Origin: Sphingomonas sp. So64.6b
Lineage (GTDB): Bacteria; Pseudomonadota; Alphaproteobacteria; Sphingomonadales; Sphingomonadaceae
Length of the DNA: 64,000 bases
Reading direction: 5' to 3'
NCBI RefSeq assembly: GCF_014171475.1
Contig: NZ_CP048817.1
Location: 4,363,501 to 4,427,500, forward strand
This document shows, in pieces, positions 8,473 to 16,025 of the stretch. The notes below the pieces were generated by a model. It was given only the letters and a program-made list of their open reading frames with translations, did no database searches and was not told the origin of the DNA. A program made the translations under genes and the position numbers. Each line of letters begins with the position of its first letter. Within the stretch, counting starts at the first letter, position 1.

Positions 8473-8958
8473 ATGGATAGAGTCACAATCTTTCTCGCAC
8501 TCCAGCTCATCGTGTCTGGATATGCCTTCATGCGTGGGGGTGCGCCGGAGCGGCTTACTGCCGTCGCGCTGGCCGGGGCATTCCTGCTCACGCTGGGCCT
8601 GCAATCGTCGATGTCGGCGCGTTTCGTCCACGTCGAATTCGGCATATTGGCGGTCGATATCGGGTTGTTCGGTGTCCTCGTAGCGCTCGCGCTTTACGCC
8701 GACCGATGGTGGACGCTTTGGGTGGCGGCGATGCAGGGATTGGGGGCAGGCGCGCATCTCATCAAGGCGATCGATTCGGAAACCATCCGCGTTGTCTATG
8801 CGATTCTTGCCGCAGCCTGGGGCTATCCGATCATCCTGTTGCTGCTGATCGGCACGGTTCGGCACCAGCGGCGCAAGATGCAGGGAGGCGACCTCGATTG
8901 GTCGACACAGGCGATGCGCAATCAACAACGCCAGGTTGCTGGCGATCACAATATCTGA
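8473..8958 (+). CDS. Small integral membrane protein, unknown function
   Basis: 161 residues with four to five hydrophobic segments: residues ~4-20, 27-45, 55-77, 80-95 and 103-125, then a charged cytosolic tail rich in Arg/Gln. ATG at 8473 begins with the first membrane helix; the longer reading from 8368 would add 35 charged residues that overlap the previous gene. No family recognised. Confidence 0.6.
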   Translation: MDRVTIFLALQLIVSGYAFMRGGAPERLTAVALAGAFLLTLGLQSSMSARFVHVEFGILAVDIGLFGVLVALALYADRWWTLWVAAMQGLGAGAHLIKAIDSETIRVVYAILAAAWGYPIILLLLIGTVRHQRRKMQGGDLDWSTQAMRNQQRQVAGDHNI

Positions 8959-8969
8959 AGGGAAACGTC

Positions 8970-9404
8970 ATGGCGTTGCAACCAAAGGAAGCGGAGGGGT
9001 TCGAACCCTTTCTGCGCGCGTCGACACTGGCGATGAAAAGGTCTTTGGTGACCGTATCGGCCGATGACGACGAACATGAACTGCTGACGATCGCCAAACA
9101 TCTTTATTCCGCCCGCCGGCGCCGCGCCAAGGCGTTTGCGGCTTATTCGATGGCCTTTCATGAGCCGCCCTGGGACATGCTGCTCGACCTGTATGTCGCG
9201 CGCATGGAACGACGTATGGTCTCGGCAACCAGTGCCTGCATCGCCGCCGACGTGCCGACCACCAGCGGACTGCGCTGGATCTCTACCCTGCGGCAGCGCG
9301 GCCTGGTCGACCTGTCGTCCGATCCGGCCGATGGCCGGCGCACGATCGTCCGTCTGTCGGACCGGGCGACCGAGACGATGGAGCGCTACCTGGAGTCGCT
9401 CTGA
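8970..9404 (+). CDS. MarR-like winged-helix protein
   Basis: 144 residues. The C-terminal half shows a winged helix: helix ATSACIAADVPTTSGLRWISTL, then GLVDLSSDPADGRRTIVRLSD, the DxRR wing of MarR-type proteins. The N-terminal half is helical with a basic patch YSARRRRAKAF. ATG 8970 has GAAGGGA about seven bases upstream; the long upstream extension of this frame runs through the previous gene. Last gene before a bidirectional terminator. Confidence 0.72.
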   Translation: MALQPKEAEGFEPFLRASTLAMKRSLVTVSADDDEHELLTIAKHLYSARRRRAKAFAAYSMAFHEPPWDMLLDLYVARMERRMVSATSACIAADVPTTSGLRWISTLRQRGLVDLSSDPADGRRTIVRLSDRATETMERYLESL

Positions 9405-9439
9405 ATCACGACGCGTCGCGCGCGGCAACACCTGAACGA

Positions 9440-9469
9440 AAAAGGGGCCCGGTTTCCCGGGCCCCTTTT
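9440..9469. terminator. Bidirectional intrinsic terminator between the MarR-like gene and pnp
   Basis: GGGGCCCGG (9444-9452), loop TTTC, CCGGGCCCC (9457-9465), flanked by AAAA on one side and TTTT on the other, so it ends transcription from both directions (plus-strand gene ending at 9404, pnp ending at 9494). Confidence 0.9.
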
Positions 9470-9493
9470 CTTTTACGCCATCGCGGCTTTCGC

Positions 9494-11884
9494 TTAGTCG
9501 CGATCGCCGGTCAGGAAGGCCGGTGCGAACTCAGGCGCAGGGCCGTCATCATTGCCGCCGGAACGCTCGGGACGCGGACCACGGTCACCACCGCCGTCGC
9601 GACGCGGGCCCCTGTCACCGCCGTCACGGCGCGGACCGCGGTCACCACGGCCGCCGCCGTCGCCACGGCCGCCGCCATCGCCGCGGCCTTCGCCTCTGGG
9701 GCCACGGCCACCATCGCCATCACGGCGCGGGCCGCGCGGACCACGATCACCACCTTCGCGCGGTTCGCGTGCCGGGCGGCTGTCTTCCAGCTCGGCGCCG
9801 GTTTCCTGATCGACGACGCGCATCGACAGGCGAACCTTGCCGCGCGGATCTATCTCGAGGACCTTGACCTTGACTTCCTGGCCTTCGCTCAGGACGTCCG
9901 AGACCTTCTCGACGCGCTCGTTGCGAATTTCGGAGACATGGACGAGGCCATCCTTGCCGCCCATGAAATTCACGAACGCACCGAAATCGACCAAATTGAC
10001 GACCTTGCCGTCATAGACTTTGCCGACCTCGGCCTCTTCGACCAGGCCCTTGATCCACTTGATCGCGGCTTCGATCTGCGCGGTGTCGGACGACGACACC
10101 TTGATCACGCCCTCGTCGTCGATATCGACCTTGGCGCCGGTGGTGGCGACGATCTCACGGATCACCTTGCCGCCGGTGCCGATGACTTCACGAATCTTCG
10201 ATTTATCGATCGTGATCGTCTCGATGCGCGGTGCGTGTGCCGACAACTCCTCACGGGTATGGTCGAGCGCCTTGGCCATTTCGTCGAGAATGTGCGCGCG
10301 GCCTTCCTTGGCCTGGGCCAAAGCCTTGCGCATGATCTCTTCGGTGATGCCCGCGATCTTGATGTCCATCTGCATCGTGGTGATGCCCTCGGACGTGCCC
10401 GCGACCTTGAAGTCCATGTCACCGAGATGATCCTCGTCGCCCAGGATGTCGCTGATCACCGCGAAATCCTTGCCTTCCAGGATCAGGCCCATCGCGATGC
10501 CTGAGACCGGGCGCTTCAGCGGCACGCCGGCATCCATCATCGACAGCGAACCGCCGCACACCGTCGCCATCGACGACGAGCCGTTCGACTCGGTGATGTC
10601 CGACAGAACGCGGATCGTGTAGGGGAACTCTTCCTTAGTCGGCAGCACCGGGTGCAGCGCGCGCCAGGCGAGCTTGCCATGACCGACTTCACGACGACCG
10701 GGGGCGCCGAAGCGGCCCACTTCACCGACCGAATAGGGCGGGAAGTTATAGTGCAGCATGAAGTTTTCGTAGGACAGGCCGGTCAGCCCGTCGATCATCT
10801 GCTCGCTTTCCTTGGTGCCCAAGGTGGTGGTGCAGATCGCCTGCGTCTCACCGCGGGTGAACAGCGCCGAACCATGGGTGCGCGGCAGGAAATGCACCAT
10901 CGCCTCGATCGGGCGGATCTGCGTGGTGGTGCGGCCATCGATGCGCTTGCCGTCCTTGAGGATGGCGCCGCGAACGATTTCCGCTTCGAGCTTCTTCATC
11001 AGCTTGCCGGCGGCCATCTGATCCTGCGGGGCGGCGTCGGCAAAGGCGGTCTTGCCCTTGGCGCGTGCCTCGTTGAGCAGGTTCGAACGCTTGGACTTGT
11101 CGGTCACCTTGTATGCGGCGGCGATGTCCTTGCCGATCAGCTTCTTCAGCTTGTCCTTGGCGGCCGAGAGATCGGCCTGAGCGGCCATTTCCCACGGATC
11201 CTTGGCGGCCTGCTCGGCCAGGTCGATGATCAGGTTGGCGACTTCGCGGCATGCCTTGTGCGCGAACTGCACCGCGCCGAGCATGATCTCCTCCGACAGC
11301 TCCTTGGCTTCGGATTCGACCATCATCACGGCATCGCCGGTGGCGGCGACGACCAGGTCGAGCTCGCCCGACTTGGTCAGTTCGGTGGTCGGGTTGAGGA
11401 TATATTCGCCATCGACATAACCGACGCGCGCCGCGCCGATCGGGCCCATGAACGGCACGCCCGAGATTGTCAGTGCCGCCGATGCCGCAACCATCGCGAG
11501 GATGTCGGGCTCGTTCTCGCCGTCATAGCTGAGAACCTGGCAGATCACGTTGATCTCGTTGTAAAAGCCTTCCGGGAACAGCGGACGGATCGGACGATCG
11601 ATCAGGCGGCTGGTCAGCGTTTCCTTTTCGGTCGCGCCGCGTTCACGCTTGAAGAAGCCGCCAGGGATGCGGCCCGAAGCCGAGAATTTTTCCTGGTAGT
11701 GGACGGTGAGCGGGAAGAAATCCTGCCCTTCCTTGACCGACTTGGCGGCGGTGACGGCGCACAGCACGACGGTTTCGCCGAGCGTCGCGATGACCGCGCC
11801 ATCGGCCTGACGGGCAACGCGGCCCGTTTCCAGCGTGAGGGTCTTGCCGCCCCACTGGGTGCTTACAGTTTTCGTATCGAACAT
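9494..11884 (-). CDS. pnp: Polyribonucleotide nucleotidyltransferase (PNPase)
   Basis: 796 residues against the usual ~700. Phosphorolytic 3'-5' exoribonuclease, trimeric, cytosolic. Two RNase PH-like domains with [22 protein letters not shown] (first) and the catalytic second core ([28 protein letters not shown]), then a KH domain (about residues 550-610, [15 protein letters not shown]) and an S1 domain (about 620-690). The last ~95 residues are a Gly/Arg/Asp-rich disordered tail made of RGP-RRDGG units. ATG at 11884 has GAAGGAA upstream. Last gene of the nusA-infB operon, 173 bases after rpsO. Confidence 0.97.
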   Translation of the reverse strand: MFDTKTVSTQWGGKTLTLETGRVARQADGAVIATLGETVVLCAVTAAKSVKEGQDFFPLTVHYQEKFSASGRIPGGFFKRERGATEKETLTSRLIDRPIRPLFPEGFYNEINVICQVLSYDGENEPDILAMVAASAALTISGVPFMGPIGAARVGYVDGEYILNPTTELTKSGELDLVVAATGDAVMMVESEAKELSEEIMLGAVQFAHKACREVANLIIDLAEQAAKDPWEMAAQADLSAAKDKLKKLIGKDIAAAYKVTDKSKRSNLLNEARAKGKTAFADAAPQDQMAAGKLMKKLEAEIVRGAILKDGKRIDGRTTTQIRPIEAMVHFLPRTHGSALFTRGETQAICTTTLGTKESEQMIDGLTGLSYENFMLHYNFPPYSVGEVGRFGAPGRREVGHGKLAWRALHPVLPTKEEFPYTIRVLSDITESNGSSSMATVCGGSLSMMDAGVPLKRPVSGIAMGLILEGKDFAVISDILGDEDHLGDMDFKVAGTSEGITTMQMDIKIAGITEEIMRKALAQAKEGRAHILDEMAKALDHTREELSAHAPRIETITIDKSKIREVIGTGGKVIREIVATTGAKVDIDDEGVIKVSSSDTAQIEAAIKWIKGLVEEAEVGKVYDGKVVNLVDFGAFVNFMGGKDGLVHVSEIRNERVEKVSDVLSEGQEVKVKVLEIDPRGKVRLSMRVVDQETGAELEDSRPAREPREGGDRGPRGPRRDGDGGRGPRGEGRGDGGGRGDGGGRGDRGPRRDGGDRGPRRDGGGDRGPRPERSGGNDDGPAPEFAPAFLTGDRD

Positions 11885-12030
11885 TTTATTTCCTTCACTC
11901 CGCACGCCCAATGCGCGCGGGGCCTATCTGCGAGCCGATAATGGCCCGGCTTGTCCCTTCCACTGGCCGTTCATTCGGCGGGAAGGGGGTTCGGGGAAAC
12001 CGGCCGAATTGCCGGTTGCCGAATAGCGAA

Positions 12031-12052
12031 ACGGCCCCCTTCCGGGGGCCGT
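12031..12052 (-). terminator. Hairpin after rpsO
   Basis: ACGGCCCCC-TTC-GGGGGCCGT stem-loop just past the rpsO stop, followed on the minus strand by TTTCGCTATT. Acts as terminator or attenuator, or as a processing barrier separating rpsO from pnp messages, as is known for this gene pair in enterics. Confidence 0.7.
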
Positions 12053-12057
12053 CCGTG

Positions 12058-12327
12058 TTACTTGCGAAGCCCGAGCTTCGCGATGAGATCGGTGTAGCGC
12101 GCGCCATCCTTGTGGCGGAGATAGTCGAGCAAGCTGCGGCGCTTGTTGACCATCATCAGCAGCCCGCGGCGCGAATGATTGTCTTTCTTGTGGCCCTTGA
12201 AATGCTCGGTCAGGTTGCGGATGCGCTCGGTGAGGATCGCGACCTGGACTTCGGGGCTGCCGGTGTCGCCTTCGACGCGGCCATGTTCCTTGACGAGCGC
12301 GTCCTTGCGCTCTGCGGTGATCGTCAT
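12058..12327 (-). CDS. rpsO: 30S ribosomal protein S15
   Basis: 89 residues, full S15 length. Typical [28 protein letters not shown] start and [20 protein letters not shown] core which bind 16S rRNA. Start ATG 12327; the 42-residue extension of the open frame is not S15-like and overlaps truB. Between truB (20 bases upstream) and pnp, the conserved order. Confidence 0.97.
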   Translation of the reverse strand: MTITAERKDALVKEHGRVEGDTGSPEVQVAILTERIRNLTEHFKGHKKDNHSRRGLLMMVNKRRSLLDYLRHKDGARYTDLIAKLGLRK

Positions 12328-12346
12328 GCATTTTCCTTCGACATCG

Positions 12347-13243
12347 TCATAGGTTGAAGCCTCGCACGACATGGACCGATTGGCCCTGAACCTCGACCAG
12401 CGCGACCGGAATATCATCCAGCACCGCGAAGTGGAGGCCATCGTCTCTGGCAATCCCGGTCAGAACACGCCCCTGGCGGAGCGCCCCTGCCTGATCGGGG
12501 GTGAGGGATAGAGCCGGGATGTCGTCCAGCCCCGCCCTCAACGGCAGGAGTATTTGTTCAAGCCCGCGCGCATTACCGAGTTCAGCCAATTTGTCCAGCG
12601 ATATCGCATTTTCTAGGGTGAACGGCCCGGCCTCGATCCGGCGCAGCATCGTCACATGGCCGACCGTGCCGAGCGCCAGTGCGATATCGCGCGCCAGGCT
12701 GCGGATATAGGTTCCTTTGGAGACATGGGCGGTGAGGGTGATGCTTTCTAGCTCTTCCCCGATACTCTGTGCCGGAGAGGAACTAAGGGAGTAGATCGTC
12801 ACCGCCCGGCTCGCCAGCACCACTTCTTCGCCGGCACGCGCCAGATCATAGGCCCGTTCGCCATCGACTTTCAGCGCGGAATAGGCTGGCGGCACCTGAT
12901 CGATCGGCCCGGTGAAGCGCGGCAGCACCGCTTCGACCTGCGCCAGCATCGGTCGCACCTCCGAAGTCGCGATCTCGACGCCCTCGGCATCGAGCGTGTC
13001 GGTCTGCACGCCGAAGGTTATAGTGAAGTCGTACACCTTGTCGCTGTCGAGCATCCGTCCGGCGAGCTTGGTCGCCTCGCCCACCGCGATCGGCAACACA
13101 CCCGAGGCGAGCGGATCGAGCGTGCCGCCATGGCCGACCTTGAACTTGCCATAGTCGCCACCCCGCAACGCGCGCTTGACCGCGGAGACGGCTTGGGTCG
13201 AGCCCAGGCCGACGGGCTTGTCGAGGATGATCCAGCCATGCAT
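12347..13243 (-). CDS. truB: tRNA pseudouridine(55) synthase TruB
   Basis: 298 residues. Makes pseudouridine 55 in the T-loop of tRNAs. Catalytic Asp43 in [14 protein letters not shown]; the [11 protein letters not shown](ER)AYDLAR motif and the [12 protein letters not shown] motif follow; C-terminal PUA-like domain ([11 protein letters not shown]). Gap of four bases to the upstream M50 protease gene. Confidence 0.96.
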   Translation of the reverse strand: MHGWIILDKPVGLGSTQAVSAVKRALRGGDYGKFKVGHGGTLDPLASGVLPIAVGEATKLAGRMLDSDKVYDFTITFGVQTDTLDAEGVEIATSEVRPMLAQVEAVLPRFTGPIDQVPPAYSALKVDGERAYDLARAGEEVVLASRAVTIYSLSSSPAQSIGEELESITLTAHVSKGTYIRSLARDIALALGTVGHVTMLRRIEAGPFTLENAISLDKLAELGNARGLEQILLPLRAGLDDIPALSLTPDQAGALRQGRVLTGIARDDGLHFAVLDDIPVALVEVQGQSVHVVRGFNL

Positions 13244-13247
13244 CGTG

Positions 13248-13931
13248 TCAGAACTCGATCTGGGCCGGTAGGAAGAAGCGAGCCACCGCCGACGCGACCG
13301 GCGCGATCACCAGTCTGATCACGTCCGCACTCGGCGAGATGGCAGGCAGCACGAGCAGCAGCACGAGGAGGATCGGAAAGCCGAACCGGGCAAGTTTGCT
13401 ATACTGGATCGCGGCGGCGCGCGGTAGCAGGCCCTGCACAACGTGCCCGCCATCGAACGGTGGCAGAGGGATGAGGTTGAAGACCCCAAGAAAGACGTTG
13501 ATTAGGATGAAGTTGACCAGATTTTGAAAGACGAAGAGCATCACGCCGGCCTGGGGAATACCCAGCCCAGCGATCATTGCGCCGAGCGCCAGTCCGCTCA
13601 GCGCGGCAAGCACAAAACTGGTCGCGGGTCCGGCCAGCGCGACGAGCATCATATGAACGCGCGGGTTGCGTAACTGCGACGCGAGCACCGGCACCGGCTT
13701 GGCCCAGCCAAAGATCGGCGCGTTCGCCACGGCAAGGAGCAGCGGCAGCACGACCGTGCCGATCGGATCGACATGGCGGATCGGGTTGAGCGTCAGCCGC
13801 CCGCTCCGTTCCGCCGTGGTGTCGCCGAACATCCGCGCCACATAGCCATGCGCGACTTCATGGAAGACGATCGCGATCACTAACGGGATCAGCCAGACCG
13901 CAATCGTATAAAGCAGGTTGGGGTCGTTCAT
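13248..13931 (-). CDS. Site-2 protease family (M50) membrane zinc metalloprotease
   Basis: 227 residues with about five to six membrane helices. Zinc motif HEVAH at 24-28 in the first helix and the second ligand motif N152-LIPLPPFD160-GGH in a later helix. No PDZ or CBS domain, so this is the compact M50 class rather than RseP. It would cut substrates inside the inner membrane; substrate unknown. ATG 13931 overlaps the tdk stop by four bases. The 18-residue extension of the open frame lies inside tdk. Confidence 0.9.
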   Translation of the reverse strand: MNDPNLLYTIAVWLIPLVIAIVFHEVAHGYVARMFGDTTAERSGRLTLNPIRHVDPIGTVVLPLLLAVANAPIFGWAKPVPVLASQLRNPRVHMMLVALAGPATSFVLAALSGLALGAMIAGLGIPQAGVMLFVFQNLVNFILINVFLGVFNLIPLPPFDGGHVVQGLLPRAAAIQYSKLARFGFPILLVLLLVLPAISPSADVIRLVIAPVASAVARFFLPAQIEF

Positions 13932-14524
13932 GGAATCCGTTCGATCAGGGGTGCAGCCAGCGCCTCGGTAAAATGGCGGCGGCACATCGCAATATAGCGG
14001 TCATTGCCGCCGATCTCGGTCTGTGCCCCTTCGGCGATCGCGCGGCCACCGGAATCGACGCGCAGGTTCATCGTTGCTTTGCGTCCGCAGGCGCAGACCG
14101 ATTTGATCTCGATCAGCGAATCGGCAATCGCGAGCAACCGCGCCGATCCCTCGAACAGCCGCCCCTGGAAATCGGTGCGCAGACCATAGGCCAGCACCGG
14201 AACGCCGTGCGTATCGGCCAGCAGGGCAAGCTGATCCACTTGCGCTGCCGTCAGGAACTGTGCCTCATCGACCAGCACACAGGCCGGCAGCGCTTCGCCT
14301 GCGCGGTGGACGATGGCGACCAGGTCGGTGTCGCGCTCGAACGCGATCGCGTCCGCGCCAAGGCCGATGCGCGAAGTGACCGTCCCCGCTTCGAACCGGT
14401 CGTCGATTGCGGCGGTGAACAAGATCGTCCGCATGCCGCGCTCGCGATAATTGAAATCGGCCTGCAACAGGGTGGTCGATTTGCCCGCATTCATCGAGGC
14501 ATAGTAGAAATAGAGCTTGGCCAT
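13928..14524 (-). CDS. tdk: Thymidine kinase
   Basis: 198 residues, type II TK that phosphorylates thymidine for salvage. P-loop SMNAGKST at 10-17, catalytic Glu87 in VDEAQF, the lasso region YGLRTDFQG, and the structural zinc site C144/C146 with C181/H184. Start ATG 14524 shares one base with the stop of the lipoprotein gene (TGATG). Overlaps the M50 gene by four bases. Its place inside the rbfA-truB interval of a translation operon is unusual. Confidence 0.95.
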   Translation of the reverse strand: MAKLYFYYASMNAGKSTTLLQADFNYRERGMRTILFTAAIDDRFEAGTVTSRIGLGADAIAFERDTDLVAIVHRAGEALPACVLVDEAQFLTAAQVDQLALLADTHGVPVLAYGLRTDFQGRLFEGSARLLAIADSLIEIKSVCACGRKATMNLRVDSGGRAIAEGAQTEIGGNDRYIAMCRRHFTEALAAPLIERIP

Positions 14525-15117
14525 CAGGCCATCCACGTGGCGCGGGTCGCTACCAATTGCCAACGCCCATTGCGATATTCCAGCGCCATCGTGCCCCCAG
14601 CGCCGCACCAGCCCCCGCACACGCTGCTGCTATCAACGAATGCGAAATTGCCGGCATAAACCGGAGCCGACAGTGAGAAATGTGCGGTGCAGGATTTTGG
14701 CCATTGCTTGTTGACGATGCGAGGAGTGGGGGCGCCGTGAAGTTTCAGAAGCGCCCGCGCAGAGGCTCTGCCCAATCGCGTTACCGACCCCGCATCGATC
14801 GGACGCTTCTCATCGATTGGATCATGCCAACCCTTCAGTCCGTCGCGCAATCCAAAGCGCATTGCGGCCATATTCCAGGGGTCGACGCGAGTCGCTTCGT
14901 CGTAAAGGCTGATTTCCGTGCCGTGCAGATCGGTGCAAGGATCGCTGGCGACCCATGAAGATAGCACTGGATTATCCTCGCCGATCATGGACATCACGAC
15001 CGCCCGGCGCAGATCGATATCGACCAGCGGTGGCGGCGCGCCTTCCTGGCAGGCCTGCACCAACAACGTCGCGAGCAACGCAGGCACAATGCGGTGCATG
15101 GGAGAAACGATCATCAT
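14524..15117 (-). CDS. Putative lipoprotein of unknown function
   Basis: 197 residues. N terminus MHRIVPALLATLLVQAC carries a lipobox ending in Cys, so export and lipidation are likely. The mature part has five further Cys (PCTD, SCTA, VCGGWCG), suggesting disulphides in the periplasm. Start uncertain: ATG 15117, ATG 15114 or ATG 15099; the last gives the tidiest signal peptide but none has a strong Shine-Dalgarno. One-base overlap with tdk, 55 bases after rbfA. No family recognised. Confidence 0.72.
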   Translation of the reverse strand: MMIVSPMHRIVPALLATLLVQACQEGAPPPLVDIDLRRAVVMSMIGEDNPVLSSWVASDPCTDLHGTEISLYDEATRVDPWNMAAMRFGLRDGLKGWHDPIDEKRPIDAGSVTRLGRASARALLKLHGAPTPRIVNKQWPKSCTAHFSLSAPVYAGNFAFVDSSSVCGGWCGAGGTMALEYRNGRWQLVATRATWMA

Positions 15118-15172
15118 GTTGACAGCTTAGGTAAGCGCTGACCGAGTGTCTATTTCGCACCGCAGCAGCAGA

Positions 15173-15574
15173 TTAGGTTTCGTCGCCAGCAGTATCGAGA
15201 TCCCGCGCCACATGCGGCGTGCGCAGCAGCTGATCGATATGGCTGCCTTCGTCGAAGCTCTCGTCGGCGAGGAACTTTAGTTTGGCGGCGTATTTCATCT
15301 TCACCCGCGCGGCGACCTCGCGCTGCAGATAGGCCGTGTGAGTGCGCAGCGCCTTGAGCACCGCTTCCTCTTCCTTGCCGAGCAGCGGCTTCACGAACAC
15401 TGTCGCATGACGCAGGTCGGGCGACATGCGCACTTCGGTCACGGTGACGAGATGCTTGGCCAGCGTCTCGTCATGCACGTCGCCGCGCGCCAGGATGTCG
15501 GACAGCGTATGGCGCATCTGCTCACCCACGCGCAGGACGCGGACCAAACGGGTTTCGGGTGTTTCGGTCTTCAT
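15173..15574 (-). CDS. rbfA: 30S ribosome-binding factor RbfA
   Basis: 133 residues. KH-like assembly factor that binds the 30S subunit and helps 16S rRNA 5' maturation, mainly in the cold. Recognised from [16 protein letters not shown], the [17 protein letters not shown] strand-helix unit and [13 protein letters not shown]. Start overlaps the upstream thioesterase stop by four bases. In the canonical operon position after infB, but separated from it by the thioesterase gene. Confidence 0.95.
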   Translation of the reverse strand: MKTETPETRLVRVLRVGEQMRHTLSDILARGDVHDETLAKHLVTVTEVRMSPDLRHATVFVKPLLGKEEEAVLKALRTHTAYLQREVAARVKMKYAAKLKFLADESFDEGSHIDQLLRTPHVARDLDTAGDET

Positions 15575-15996
15575 GTCTGCGGGCTCCGCGGGATTCCGCC
15601 GCGCATCACCCGGCCAATAAAAGTACCACGCGCGATCAATTGGTCCTCGCTGTCGAACAGTTCGGCATCGGTCACGGCGATCGTCTTGCCGACGTTCACG
15701 ACGCGCGCCTTGCCCACGAAACGACCGGGCCTGGCGGGCTTCAAAAAGGTCACGTGGAAATCGATCGTCGGAGCATACACGTCGCCATGGGTTGCGGCGA
15801 GCAGTGCCGGACCCTGAGTGTCGTCAAGCATTGCCGCAACGAAGCCGCCCTGCACGGTCCCACCCGGATTGAGGAACCGCTCGTCAGCCACGAAGCTCAC
15901 CGTCGCGGTGCCCGCTGCAGGGTCGAGCGCTTCGATCTTCCAGCCCAGCAGCCGGGACGCGGGCGGAATCGGAAAGTCGTCGAAAACCGTCGACAT
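15571..15996 (-). CDS. PaaI-type hotdog thioesterase
   Basis: 141 residues, single hotdog fold. [23 protein letters not shown] holds the helix with the G-G-x-x-A-x-x-D pattern where the acidic residue activates water against an acyl-CoA thioester. Substrate unknown. Sits between infB (29 bases) and rbfA (four-base overlap), an accessory gene within a translation operon. Confidence 0.88.
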   Translation of the reverse strand: MSTVFDDFPIPPASRLLGWKIEALDPAAGTATVSFVADERFLNPGGTVQGGFVAAMLDDTQGPALLAATHGDVYAPTIDFHVTFLKPARPGRFVGKARVVNVGKTIAVTDAELFDSEDQLIARGTFIGRVMRGGIPRSPQT

Positions 15997-16025
15997 GATG
16001 TTTCCTTTCCGCCCGCAGCCTCAGG

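Noticed and set aside
9511-9753. Ala/Val-rich ORF within the pnp 3' region
   Set aside because: Out-of-frame reading of the RGG-encoding repeat tract of pnp.
10652-11941. Long plus-strand ORF opposite pnp (429 codons), and similar long ones opposite infB (17352-18779) and the amidohydrolase (42160-43728)
   Set aside because: They are antisense shadows of strong genes with high-GC third positions; composition is His/Arg/Asp-rich with no family features and no ribosome binding site.
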